From Datura wrightii (Eukaryota > Streptophyta > Magnoliopsida > Solanales > Solanaceae), in contig JASDFA010000007.1 in NCBI GenBank assembly GCA_035772735.1, positions 70,098,501 through 70,162,500 on the forward strand: a stretch of DNA of 64,000 bases. Direction: 5' to 3'. The notes below the pieces were generated by a model. It did not search any database. It was not told where the DNA came from and saw only the letters and a list, made by a program, of their open reading frames with translations. Positions 45,418 to 57,502 of the stretch are shown piece after piece (position 1 is the stretch's first letter; the number at the start of each line of letters is the position of its first letter). The translations under genes and the position numbers were made by a program.

Positions 45418-46589
45418 GATTCTGCAAACCACAAGTTGAAAATTTGTTTTCATACAACAAGCTTGGCTCAAACCACAAGCTGAGAAGTGGTTTTCATACC
45501 ACAAGCTAAAAACATAACATGATGAGCCTTGGCTCAAACCATACCACAAGCTAAAAAGTGGGATTCTGGACTCCAAAACCATGTGGCAAGCTAATAACAT
45601 AAAATTAAAGTAAATCATGAACATACTTGATCATATACATCTCATCATACTTGAAAACATATATCATAATCTCAACCTTCCATGAACTTTCATAATTGGG
45701 CATTATAATTGTAAGACTTCAAAAACATGAATTATAATTGAAAACATTATAAAAGATGCCCATGAATCTGAATTCAACATTAGAAACATGAATAAAATAT
45801 ACCCATGATAATACTTAGAGAATCACAAGTTAGTTAAAACCCCATAGATTCATCAAAATTAGAATTTCCATGAATTAATAAAGAGTTGGGCATGGGAGTA
45901 GATGAATACACCCATTCATAACCCTACATACCTGGATACTTCTGATTTCACAACCTTCTTGAATGACCAAAGGAATTGGGGAAGAACTTGATCAATTCTG
46001 GGCAATTATCATCTTTAGGAACTTCTACTCTTGCATTCATGGAGACTAACAGGTTTAGAATAAGTTAAACCCTCTTAAAACACACCTATCTAAGCTTAAA
46101 ATGACATAGTTTAGAACTTAGGTGCCTAGGAATTACAGAAAAGCCCATAACAAATTCGCAAGCTGCCAATCCCAATAAGGGATTGGATGATTCGTTGCTA
46201 TGATAACGACTTGTGACCTGCCTCTTGTTGCCAACACTGGAAACCTTCACTCTGCCAGTCACAATGAGGGACACTATGACTCGTGGGTGTACCTTACGAC
46301 TCGTTGTGACTAGTGGTTGGGAACACTACCAATCATCCAATCATTCATGTCAGCTTCTTGACCATGACCAACGTAACGATTTGTGGCCCTGACCACGAGC
46401 CGTGGCTTCTCCCATGGTCAACCCCCATACCACAATTCATAGCCAACTTTTCCTTGACTCCACGAGTCACTTAATGACTTGTGGGGTACTTCATGAGTCA
46501 CTGGATGACTCGTCCTGTGACCTGGTGTAGAAATTCCTATTTCTCCTTTTGAGCTCTCGGGTCTAGTCTTAGGGCTTTTGGGGTATTAC
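45418..46589 (-). repeat. Tekay-1 5' LTR remnant and leader
   Basis: From about 45600 the sequence matches the Tekay LTRs (for example the CCCATTCATAACCCTACATACC stretch shared with 51150) and ends GGGGTATTACA at 46589. The LTR start and any Met primer site are missing, so a deletion joins the leader to mid-LTR. Stretches at 45420-45600 contain repeated CACAAGCT units. CACGAGTC-type palindromes lie at 46190-46510. No coding frame of note. Confidence 0.7.
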
Positions 46590-47062
46590 AACTATCATAG
46601 TCACCTTGCTTAATTTGAACTTTATTATAGCATTTGTGGTGGCTAAAAATCCTCTCCCCAAGATTAGGGGAAGTACTCCATCTTCCTCATAGTGCAGGAT
46701 TATAAAGTTCACCTGCAAGATGAATGGTCCCACCTTTATCAAGACATCTTAAATGATTCCTTATGGATGAACAATGGACCTATCTTCTACCTGTAAGGTC
46801 ACTGTGGTGGCATTGGTTCATGTAGACCCAATGTTCTTAACAAAGAGGCAGGCATCAGATTGATGCTAGTGCTCATATCACACAAGGCTGACCCAACTTT
46901 TCTGCTTTCGATGGTCACCGAAATTGTGAAACTCCCAGGGTCCTTCAACTTTTTAGGAATTTTATTCTGCACTAGTGAACTACACTCCTCTATCAATGCT
47001 ACAGTCAATTCTGTTAGCCTCTTCTTATTTGCCACAATATCTTTCAAATATTTGGCATACTT
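46590..47062 (-). pseudogene. Element F protease (fragment)
   Basis: MKDIVANKKRLTELTVALIE, then KLKDPGSFTISVTI and CDMSTSINLMPASLL at the active site (DMSTS in place of DLGAS), and a shifted stretch reading like the flap region to 46590. It is an Athila-type protease, broken by a frameshift near 46800 and cut by Tekay-1. Confidence 0.75.
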
Positions 47063-48640
47063 TTAAACATCCTGCAAAAGCTCCACCAAAGGTAAGTTAA
47101 CATGAACTTTCTTTAAAATCTCAAAAAATCTCTGATAAGCTATGTCCTCTTTTTGCTTCTTAAGTCTTTGAGGAAATCGGGGAGGTGGTCTAGCTACTAC
47201 AATTTTTGATTTTAGCTGAAATAGCTCACCCACTTCCTGTCTAACCATCACAGTCTACTCCTCATCAGTCTTAGGGATCACTTCACCTAACTCCTTAATA
47301 TTGTGCAAGGAAATAGCATTCACATTTTTCCTTGGGGTTCTTCTCGGTGTAACTCGGGACTGCCCCCTGTGGTCTATTGTTTTGCTGTAGAGATAATTTC
47401 TCCATTTGCCTTTCAAGTTCATGGATTGACTTTTTCATTTCATTGACTACTTGCGCCTTCTACACCATCCATTGCTTTATTGTCACCTCAAGAGAACTGC
47501 TCTACTGCTTGCCATGTGGCCTTTAATAAGTGTTTTGGGGCCTTTGGAAAATTTGATATCCTCCCCATGTGGGATTTTCTCCATTTCAGTACCCCTAATT
47601 ATAGCAATTACCTGAAAAACCTCCACCATGACCTTATTGTCCCACAAAATATATAGACTCAGGATTAAGAGGACAACCTGAATATGCATGGCTTTCTCAA
47701 CACGCCTCACATGATGGTGGTGGGATTTGTACCTATTGTACCTACTTGGCCTCCTGCTACTGTGGTCACCAACTTACTAATCGCAATCACCAATTGGCTA
47801 ATGTCTGCCCTATTTGCCGCTACACCATCCACCACAAGCTTTCCTGGCACCTTTGCTGCTGCAAATCCTCTGGCGGAGTCTTTATAATCCTGACTCCCTG
47901 CAAAAAAGAGATTCAAGAGAGCCTCAATTGCATCATAACTTTTGGACATAATTTGTCCCTGTGTTGTAGCATCTAGGAGTATCTTAGACTCGGGCTTTAG
48001 AATTTCAATGATGTTGTGCCTAATTATCTCCTTAGGTTGCATGTGGCGTGGATAATCCCTCAAGTAACCCTTGTAACGTTCTCATGCTTGAGCTAGCATT
48101 TCTCCATATTTTTGTATGAATCCGGAGATCCTTTCCTCAATTCTTTAGTTCTTCTCGAAGTGAAAAACCGGTTGATGAACTTATTGGAGAGGATCTCCCA
48201 AGTGGTGATGGATCTTGCATGCTCATTCTGAAGCCACTCCTTGGCTTCTCCGATCAGTGAGAACAAAAATAGAGTCAACTTGACATATTTATCTGACACG
48301 TTTCTGGTAGTGGAAGTTTTCACTCAGCTCTATAAACATCATAAGATGCCTATGGGGATCCTCATGCAGCTTGCCCTGGAATTGGTAAGTGTTTTGGACC
48401 AACCACAAAGTCCCTTCTTTTAGCTTAAAGTTCACAGTGATGGCTGATTTGACAATTGCTTTAGAAGCATTCTCCATATTAGGCCTAGAAAAATGCATCA
48501 CTAGATCTCTCTCATTCTCTTCACCTTCTACTTGCCCATTGTTTTCCTTAGCTAACCTTCAAAAGGTTCTCTCTATTTTAGGATCAAGAGAAGCTAAAGG
48601 TGGTCCTTGTCCGCATACACTGAGGCAAACAGCCCTGTGA
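47063..48640 (-). pseudogene. Element F gag
   Basis: Pieces in order from 48501 downward: TVNFKLKEGTLWLVQNTYQF, KLHEDPHRHLMMFIELSENF, YVKLTLFLFSLIGEAKEWLQ, LLDATTQGQIMSKSYDAIEA and PRFPQRLKKQKEDIAYQRFF. This is the Athila gag layout, in at least five broken frames. No complete zinc knuckle is visible. Confidence 0.75.
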
Positions 48641-48724
48641 ATTAAAACAAAAACAAGAAACAAACGTAAACTGCAGACTAGTGAAATAAAATTATAACAT
48701 ACAAACGATTAAACAATAATCAAG

Positions 48725-48742
48725 TTCCCAGTAATGGCGCCA
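48725..48742 (-). other. Primer-binding site of element F (degenerate tRNA-Asp type)
   Basis: The minus strand reads TGGCGCCATTACTGGGAA, matching the first seven bases of the Asp-type site and part of the rest, six bases inside the LTR. Confidence 0.65.
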
Positions 48743-48748
48743 AAAACT

Positions 48749-50217
48749 TGATGTCGCCTAAGCACACACAAGCGCATGTGGTCATCAAGTAGTATAGGAT
48801 TTTGAATTCTAGATATCATACCCAAGGGACTTGTCAATTTAATTGTTATTACGTTGTCACTTTGTTTTCACTAATCAACCAAACAGTTAAACTGAAGATT
48901 GGTTTGGAAAATTAAATTACTAAAACTTCAAATATAAAATAAACTAAAAAAAATTGCAAGCTTGATTGTATTTCAATGATGGTGAAAGAATAGGGCAATG
49001 GCACTTGGTTGGTTTCAAGCTGAGTTTTTTAGACGTGATTAAACTAGCATAATTCTTCCTGTGGTTGCTAGTTGCAATTTACTATCCCATTTCTTGCCAC
49101 TATCCCTAGCATCCAAGAACTATTTCATGAACCCTAATGCCTATATCCCTATGGTCGCAGGAGGACAATGAAATGACGGTTATGCCTACTTGTGTTTCAA
49201 CTAAACATGTTTGAAAGGTATATCCCTATCCTCAATAACAACTTCTATCTTATCACCAATGGGTTAAAGGGACTTTGAATACCCATTCTGTATTTATTTA
49301 ACCCTTTCTATTACCTTTCCCAAGTTCAATTGAAAGCCATCAGATTACTTACAAGGTGATAAATCTTATAAATAATAAATTGACACGAATAAATACAAAC
49401 ACCCATAATTGATGAATCAAAACAAATTTAATTAGTCTTTCAAACAATCAACTATTCAAGAATATGAGTTTAGCAACTCATAGACAAGTGGAAAAACAAA
49501 TATTTAGTCATCATCATTTGAAAAACTAACTAAAGAAGAGAAAACCTAGTTGTAGAACTGTGTCTTCCTTCCATACAACTTACTAGGTTTCATAAATGAA
49601 CTATGAAATGTAAAAATGAGTAAAGACTTCTCCAACTAGTCAAAAACAGCTTAACAAATTACCTAAGGCATCTATTTATAGATGAGCCTTCAAATGACGC
49701 TCTGCCCTTCAAAACGTGGCTTTAGAATTAGTATTTTCTATCCCTAAATGACATTGGTGCACCGCCTCCTCTATCTTGCCACAGACTTGGTCAAATTTCC
49801 AATAATTTCAGCTTTGGACAAGGCCTAGCACGCCGCCCCCTCCATCTCACCAAGGTGTTCATCAAATTTCTCTATGTTTGGACACCTCTAGCACGACGCA
49901 CCACTCATCTAATCAAGTTTGAGAATTGAATTTCTCTTAAGTTTAAGGTCTGGAAGGCCAACTTTAAGTTTTTATTCTCTGCTTAGTGCGGGGCACCAGC
50001 CATAGCACTAGACCTTTCAACTCCTAAAATCTTCATTCCTTGCATCATTTTGAGCCCATATTTCTTAGTTTCCTACTCAAATCAACTCAAGTCATTTGTT
50101 AGCAGATAAAACACAGACATACATGAATCTAAGCATAAATTAAGAATTATGAACTGAAAACATGATCAAATATTGGTAAAAACATGGCAATTGGGCATAA
50201 AGATATGCCCAACATCA
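48749..50217 (-). repeat. Element F 5' LTR
   Basis: 1469 bp, TGATGTCGCC to GCCCAACATCA. Its U5 end (ACACAAGCGCATGTGGTC) and the GGTATATCCCTATCC block near 49217 correspond to conserved blocks of the Athila B-E LTRs, but the U3 GC-rich repeats are absent. No partner in the window. No coding frame. Confidence 0.78.
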
Positions 50218-51701
50218 GTTTCCATAGCTAAAATCATAAGTAAAAGCTATTAAACCAATCATTGGGTCAAACTTGTTGATAACATAATATCATAAGAAAA
50301 TGGGAGACTCATCGTAATCAACACCATCACGATAGAGCTTATGTGATGCCCCAACTAATACCTCAAGTGTGTAGACCCGTCCAAAACTTTGCCAGAGCTA
50401 AGGACGCTACGATGATACCAATATCATGCAAAAGGCGCCTTATGGGTGGAGGAAAACTTTCTTGAGAGGCCCCAAATAAATATACAACCTATGATGGCGC
50501 ATAGTTCTGAGACTGGGAAACCTTGGAACCCCAACCCTACATGGTGCTAACACTACTCCCAATAACATGCATAGTTCTCCCATTGCTTTTAATGAAGCTA
50601 AAATCATAAATACATGCATAGTCTAAAATCTGAACATGGGGAGTCGTGACTCCAAAATATATCATAAGCTAAGAGTTGGGAGTATTGACTCCAAACCATA
50701 TGATAAGCTAATCTCCTTAGGCTTCGCTAAAAACATGAAAACATACTTAACTTGTGTGGGCTTGCCCAAACCTTAAAATGATACATACTTGAAAATGAAT
50801 TCACAAGTCAAAATCATGGATTCATACATGGGTAATTTGTAAACATTCTACATATTGGATATCTCCTCATACTTGAAATCATACATCATAAAAACTTATT
50901 CATGAACTTGCATAATTGGGAATAATTTTCTAAAACTTGAAAACCTAAATTTATAATCAATTAGTAAATAAAATCTACCCATGAATCTTAAAACATACTT
51001 TGAAACATGAAGGAAATTTACCCATAACTAAGTCACAAAGAATTTCATGAAATTGGTCTAAAACCCCATAAGATCATACACTTGAATTAACACTTGAATT
51101 CATAAACTTGATGAATACTTTAGACATGAGAGTGAAAGAAATTCTCATTCATGGCCCTACATACCTGGGTAAACTTAATCTACACTTGTTTTTGAAAGCC
51201 CAAGAGATTTGGAGAAGAAATTGAAGAGTCTAAGCTTAATTTTCAATGGAAAACTTCTAAACTTGCATGCATGGAAGTTGAATGAATTATAATAGGTTAA
51301 ACTCTTAATACACTTCTTTCAGGCCTTAAAATGATGTAGTTTAAGACTTATAAGGTTAGGAATTATGAAAATAACCTTGCTAATTCGCATAAAAATGACA
51401 CTGCCAGTCCTATGAGGGACATCACGAGTCGTTAGGAGGAGTGACGACTAGTGGCCCTAACTCATTGCAACTGACAAAGTTTTCCCTCATCTATTATTCA
51501 CCAACTGACGATTGACACGATGAGTGGTTAACAAGGATGATGACTCATTAATTCCTTTTGTTTTTACCATTGGAAGTCTCACACCATCCAAGACCTCCCA
51601 ACCAAACGAGCCACCTGACAAGTCGTGAAGTGACACCACGGCTCGTCCCTCTATCTATTAGGTCTCCTGGACCTCAATATTTCCCAACTTCTCTTGTACA
51701 C
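50218..51701 (-). repeat. Tekay-3 LTR fragment
   Basis: Matches Tekay LTR sequence corresponding to about 31690-33130 in Tekay-2, same orientation. It is cut on the left by element F and on the right by Athila E, about 60 bases short of the LTR end. Palindromic CACGAGTCGT-type words occur at 51420-51660. No coding capacity. Confidence 0.75.
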
Positions 51702-53210
51702 TGTTCGAACTTCTGTGGTAACTACACACAAGTGCACGTGGTCGAACAAGTAGTAAAGTGGCTTAAGTAAAGCCAAGTATCGATCCCACAAGGACTAAGC
51801 TACGGTAATAATTAACTTAAGTGTTAATGACCTATATCTTTAAGAATGCAGAAAACCAAACAACTAATATTTTGATATTTTGAGTTACTAATTTATAAGA
51901 ATCTAAGGCAAAATTATAAAGTGAGTCCGAACAATAGTAATGAGCAAGCTGAGGTTAAAACGAACATGCAGGGAATTAATTTATCAATACAATTCAGTTA
52001 ATCTTTCCTTTGGTTGCTAGTCAAGAATTATTGCCTATGGATTGGTACTTTTGACTCCTATCCAACTTAAGAATCATGAGTCTTAATCTACATTTTCTGT
52101 GATAAAAGAATTTCATGTTCTAGCCATACATTCCCGATTTCTTAATTGACTAATAGGACTTTCAGATATATTTCTATTCTAAATGTAAATCAATTCTAAA
52201 TTTTCCAAACTAAGAAGAGATCATATCCTACCAATTCACATCTTTCCAATTTCTTTCCTTTTCAAAATCAAAATTGGATTTTTTAGATATACATTAACAT
52301 TGGCCAAACATTAATGCAGTAAGAACAAGAATTGATAGAACAACCATTTAAGAAAAGATGAAAACTGAAATGATTAACAATTACATTCCACTACAATTGT
52401 TCTTAACCTCAGCAAGAAGTGAATTTAGCCACTCATTTGTGGATTAAACATCATCAAATAAGTGTAATTCATACAAACAGTTGAGATAAAAGAGAAAGAG
52501 ATAGAGAAGAACCCTAGAATTTTCGTCCCCTCAACTGCCTGTAACCCACATTCTTGCTCAACCCAGTCAGAATGATTAAAAATAAACCTAAGTGTGCTAT
52601 TTATACTAGTGGGAATTTTTCCCGGAATAACAAGCAACGTGGCACGGAGTGTATCGTGGAGCACTCCCTCCGTGCCACAGTGCAAACGCGGACCGTCACT
52701 GGAATCAGGTTCCTCAACACTTTCTCCTTGGCGTGCCATGGCCTGCAACGCGGAGCCAGGCCAACGTGCCACGGTGCAGTCGCGAACCTTTACTGGAATT
52801 TGATATCCCAGGTCAATGTCCCCAACGTGCCACGACTTGTATTGCGTGGCATTGCCTCCGTGTCACGGAGGCAACGTGGACCTTCACTGGAATTGGCCAA
52901 ACTAAATCATCCGAGGCAGAATGCCTCCGCGATGGCAGCGTGACACGGCTCCATCGCGGAGCCCTTATTTTTACTGCTCTTCCTTAACCTTTTCCACTGC
53001 TCGCTTCCAAGTCCATTCCCGAGTTTTACCAACATGTATCTTAGCTTTCTAAAATTACATTTTACCTGCAAAACAACACTAATCATGTTGGTTAGTATAA
53101 ATTCACATTTTAACTACAAATGACATGAGAATGCACACATAATGATAGATAAACAAGACGAAATAAAGCATTTGAGTACCACTTGGACATATAATTCAGC
53201 CCAATATCAC
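51702..53210 (-). repeat. Athila E 3' LTR
   Basis: 1509 bp, TGTTCGAACTTCTG to GCCCAATATCA. TATA box 52597-52605. U3 hairpin arms CGTGGCACGGAG (52638-52649) and CTCCGTGCCAC (52668-52678). Stem-loop at 52161-52183 with one mismatch. Confidence 0.88.
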
Positions 53211-55006
53211 TTACCCCACACTTAGAACCTTGTTCATCCTCGAACAATACTCTCACATCTCATGCAATTGACACCCACACAAAGCTACTTTGGCTCGACA
53301 ATTCAAGCTACGGCTATACTGATTATTTATTATAGAAAATCATCAAGAAAACATGCATGGTCCCATCAATACCATGACATTCACCACATTAAGACCTCCT
53401 AAGCTCAAAAATCGACTCTCGATCTCGGTAAACTCATGCAAATCAACTGATCAAGACATCCGACACGAAATTCAATCTCTCGTCTAGCATGTGCCCTCAC
53501 AACACAAGAGAAATTTCCCCCTTGTCAATCATATGATTTCCAAAGCATTACATGTAGGGGTATATGAACACGATTTAGCTCTCTCTCCCAAAGAATTCAC
53601 ATGCATCATGTCATGAACCATAAACTTGCCTCTAGTGTATTACTCCACTCATATAAGGACGCGTGATGTAAGATCACGTAGCACTTAACGGGTTGTAATG
53701 TAAGCTAAGGAACTAGTAAATACTGGGCTAACCAATAATAGCAACTAGCTTCCTTAAGCGCTTTTCAATACATCCCACCATCATTATGGGCATTGTTTCT
53801 TCCTTCATCTTCTCTTTCTTGAATTTTCTTCTTTATTTTTGTTCCCATTTCTTTAAGCACACTCGACTTAATAACAATGATTAGTTATACATCTTTATTT
53901 TCTTTAATTTCAGCAAGTGCACCCTTGACCTTTTCTTTACTTTCACCACTTCCGATTTTCCTTCCTTTTCACAATTCTCACTCCTTGACACTGTGAAAAA
54001 ATTATTTTTCTTGAGCGCTTAAGAGTTTTTGATCAAATTCACGGCTAATGAAAAGAAGGGATTAAGCTCGGTTTCTACCTCTTCAAGGAAAGAAAAAATA
54101 GGATAAAGGCTCAATGGGGCTAACTAGGATGTACATTCAAGGTAGGTATAAGGAAAAAAAACTTTCGGTTTAATCAAAGAAATGCCTATATCCTTTCCTA
54201 CAATACACATCCTTTCGTTTCGCACACACACTCGTCAAGTTCTAGACACTTCACAATAGCATGGAATAATCGAAACCTCACCTCACACTCCTTGCACAAG
54301 CTCAACTCAAGACTTATTCACAGACTCTTCAATTAGCTAATTACAAGAATTCAATATTAAGTCCCAATCATACCGAATCGAACTCTATGGCCTAGGTATC
54401 TCAACATGTTTACACATTTGCATGCTTTCATACGAATCATCTTTGCATCTTAATATCATGTACAACACGCAACAAGAATTTCGAACCATGAAGTAGCGAC
54501 ACGTTTGGAAAACAAACAAAAGAAAGAAAATAAAAGAAAGAAACAAAAACTACTCCTATCGACTACATTTCCCTTAAGATGGTCGTAATCCATCCATCAT
54601 AGGGAACTGTCACTATTGACGACTTCGGTTCAATGGGACTATTCTCGTTAAAAGCACCGAAAACAAAAGCCGAGAAACCCAATCATAAGAAAATTCAACA
54701 AAAAATATTTCAAAAGTATTGATAATTTCGATAGAAAACAAAAATATTTACATAACCAACCAATCAACAACAGCTCACACAACCACAATAACTTACATTC
54801 ATTACAACACCACTTAATTACAAAGCACATCACAAAGAGTCACAGGGTCACATTTTTTTCACAGGCACAACAACATAAAACATAAACAAAAAAAAACAAC
54901 GAAATATGTAGCACCTAACTACTCCCAGCCCACACTTAAACCGAACACTATCCCCAGTGTTCACAAAATTCAACATATCACAAAGGTGGGTGGTGAAACT
55001 CCCTGG
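53211..55006 (-). other. Athila E polypurine tract and 3' non-coding region
   Basis: The tract opposite CTTACCCCACACTTAGAACC is at 53211-53230. The rest is collinear with B-D and has no conserved frame. A weaker second purine tract (minus strand GTGTGGGCTGGGAG) is near 54921-54937, and the ORF3 hairpin GAACACT-ATCCCC-AGTGTTC is at 54943-54962. Confidence 0.6.
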
Positions 55007-56226
55007 TCAATCGAAGTATTCCACTTCTTCATCAGGTGCCGTTGCCTCGTCTCTCATATCCGAATCGCCCCCACTGTCCTCATTTGACTCAACATCTGAG
55101 TCCTCACGGCAGTTCTCCTCATCAGTGGGGACATCATCATCTACAGGCTCTACAAAAGCTGGCCCCACTCGGCATAGAGCCCGGGCATTCTTGCCAAAGG
55201 GGTAATCTAGCTCGAGCTGCCATAGCTCATCTTTTGTTGCTGGCCTCCCGCCTATGCGCAACTGCAGCTTCTGCATCCGTACATGTAGGCTATATATTGA
55301 TCATCCCGAGCATGTCGCTCAGCTAGTGTGAGAACTAGCTCGTGAGTAGTGTCGGGTGCCTTGGTTTTTGTGACATCCAGGGCACACCTGTCAATCTGTG
55401 GGATGTAATCTAGGGCCTCCTCCTCGATGTCGTGGCCCCTCAGGAATGTGGTAAGAAAACCACCAAACCCGTACCTGTGCCCTTGATGGAGTCGGGCTCT
55501 ATTCATGGCGGAGATGATCATCGCCCCAACATTTATCTCAAGCCCTTTCATCAGGGCATATACTAAGAACACTCGATCCCCGGTGACATCTGTCATGTGC
55601 ACCGTCTGGATTAAGCAGGAACACACAATTTTGAGCCAAATCCTGGCTTCCCTATTCATTTGAGAGTAAGGTAGTGTCTGATGGTAGCCCCTCTCCTTGT
55701 GCCTGCTCCATCGTGTTGTTGAACGGGCTCCACATAGAGTGCATCTGATATCCGCATAAGGTGGAGTTATGTTCAGCTTCCGGAGTACATGGGCGTCTGT
55801 GTCCCGTGCCCCCAATATATCATTCAGATGATGGGGCTCAAACGTGACAACCTGCCCTCTTATCTTGACGGTGTGACTGCGGAGGGTCGCGTTCTAGTTG
55901 GCATAGAACTCCTGAATCAGATGGAGATTGCACTCCTTGGGTTCTTCGAAGATGAAGTTCAGCCCGGCAGTGTCAATCCGGTGTACGATTCTAGGGAATT
56001 CCTGTGCCAGCGGCTCCCTTGCAATATGCTCCTCTGGGAAGTATTTGGTCTTTTTGTGTTTTGCATACCATTTCTTCCCTTCATCCGTCACCCATCGGGT
56101 TCTGTATTGTCAGCGTTGGCCTCGCAGAACCGCTGGTGCTGCTGCAACTGCTGTTCCCAATCGAATCCTTTTTCTGCCGGTGCCCGATGTAGATGCACCC
56201 TTTCCCTTGTCTTGCCTGCCCGACAT
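55007..56226 (-). pseudogene. Athila E ORF3
   Basis: From ATG 56226 (MSGRQDKGKGASTSGTGRKR) to the stop at 55007 after VEYFD. Open pieces: 55894-56091 (KWYAKHKKTKYFPEEHIARE), 55252-55815 (RWSRHKERGYHQTLPYSQMN, LMKGLEINVGAMIISAMNRA), 55007-55276 (acidic tail ending DEEVEYFD). Breaks are at about 56109, 55890 and 55265. Domain order and both charged ends are the same as in C. Confidence 0.8.
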
Positions 56227-56231
56227 TATTC

Positions 56232-56870
56232 CTGTACCATCGAACAGACAATCCCAATGTTATTCAAGTCAAACATAGCTACAACTAAGGTTGGGTTGAG
56301 TTAGGCCACCCCAAACTTAGTTTTTAGCCACAATTAAAATAATTCGGCAAGGCAATCATGCTTTCCCAATTCTTATCAATAAAATTGCTTAGTGCATTCA
56401 GATAAGTCGATGGAATCATTACTGTGTACTACTCAGACTTCATACAACAACTAACAATATCACCATCGATTCCATTACATCACATAGCACTTAGCCAAAA
56501 TTTTTGTTCTCAACAACCAATGCAATTCACCAATTTCATTTTTCCGACAATTCCCTTGTCTACTTAGCATATTCATCTATATTCACAACATCATTCACAT
56601 CACCCAACATGCACAACCCAAATTTTTTCACATTTTTAACCAAATTTAGTTTCTTCCTATTCAAATTCTAACCCTAGCTACCAATTTCGCAAATATTCAA
56701 TCAAACATACATTCATCGAGTTCACATACTCACAACGATGCTATGAACATCAATCAATCAAAATTTAAGTGATTTCGAACTTAATTTACACTTAGGGCAA
56801 GGTTTACTCACCTCACATGCTCAAAAATTGAAAATTTAAGCAAAAATTGAGGTTAAGTTCAAGAACATAC
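56232..56870 (-). other. Predicted leader intron of ORF3 (Athila E)
   Basis: Donor AAAG|GTATGT at 56871/56870 and acceptor GATGGTACAG at 56232, a few bases before the ATG; 639 bases. The positions match those in B and C despite considerable divergence of the intervening sequence. Confidence 0.5.
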
Positions 56871-57502
56871 CTTTAATCCAATGAAATCGAAGAAAAGTTG
56901 AAGAAATCTTGTGCCTAGGTTCGTGTCACGTTGGGGGAGGAGGGAATTTGGAGAGTTGGTCGCGGAGGGAATGGGAAATAAGGAAACAATGAGGGGATTT
57001 CGGGTTTAAAGGCTGTTTTTCGCGCGGATTACCCGGTGACCCGGTGTGACCCGACGCGAATTACACCTCAACGTGTCACGGAGGGTAATGCGGAGCACAC
57101 CCTCCATGACACAGAGCCATCGAGCCCCTGTTCTAGAATTTTTTAAAAATTCCAGAATAAGCATCAACATGTCACGGAGGGTAACGCGGAGGCCCTCCTC
57201 CGTGACACAAAGCCAACGCATAGACTCACTGTAATGTCACTTTTTTATTTTTCTCACCTCAATTTTTCTCCTTTGCAATTCTTTGCATTTTTTCCCTCTA
57301 TTCCACCTGAAAATCATCTCACATTAAGAAATTGGTTATAATTCATAGGTTTCAACGCAACAATAATTTTTTTCTATTTTTTTTTCTTTTTCTCTTTTTT
57401 TTTCTCTTTTTATTCACTATTCTATTCATCTATTACAACAATTTCACGGGTTGCCTCCCACACAGCGCCTGGTTTACCGTCGCGGCTCGACATCATTGAT
57501 GC
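56871..57502 (-). other. Pol-ORF3 spacer with inverted repeats (Athila E)
   Basis: CGTGTCACGGAGGG near 57072-57085 pairs with a CCCTCCATGACAC stretch near 57099-57113. A second unit is near 57168-57210. T-rich runs lie at 57366-57411. The stem-loop past the pol end (57445-57462) has changed to pairs that would be wobble pairs in RNA. Confidence 0.6.

Larger units (their letters stand above)
46590..50217 (-). mobile_element. Athila-like element F (5' part)
   Basis: Contains the 5' LTR 48749-50217, primer site, gag and protease on the minus strand. The remainder lies left of the window because Tekay-1 is inserted in the protease. It is related to B-E in gag and protease but clearly distinct in sequence. 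It is inserted in a Tekay LTR; the right flank after CA reads GTTTC. Confidence 0.8.
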
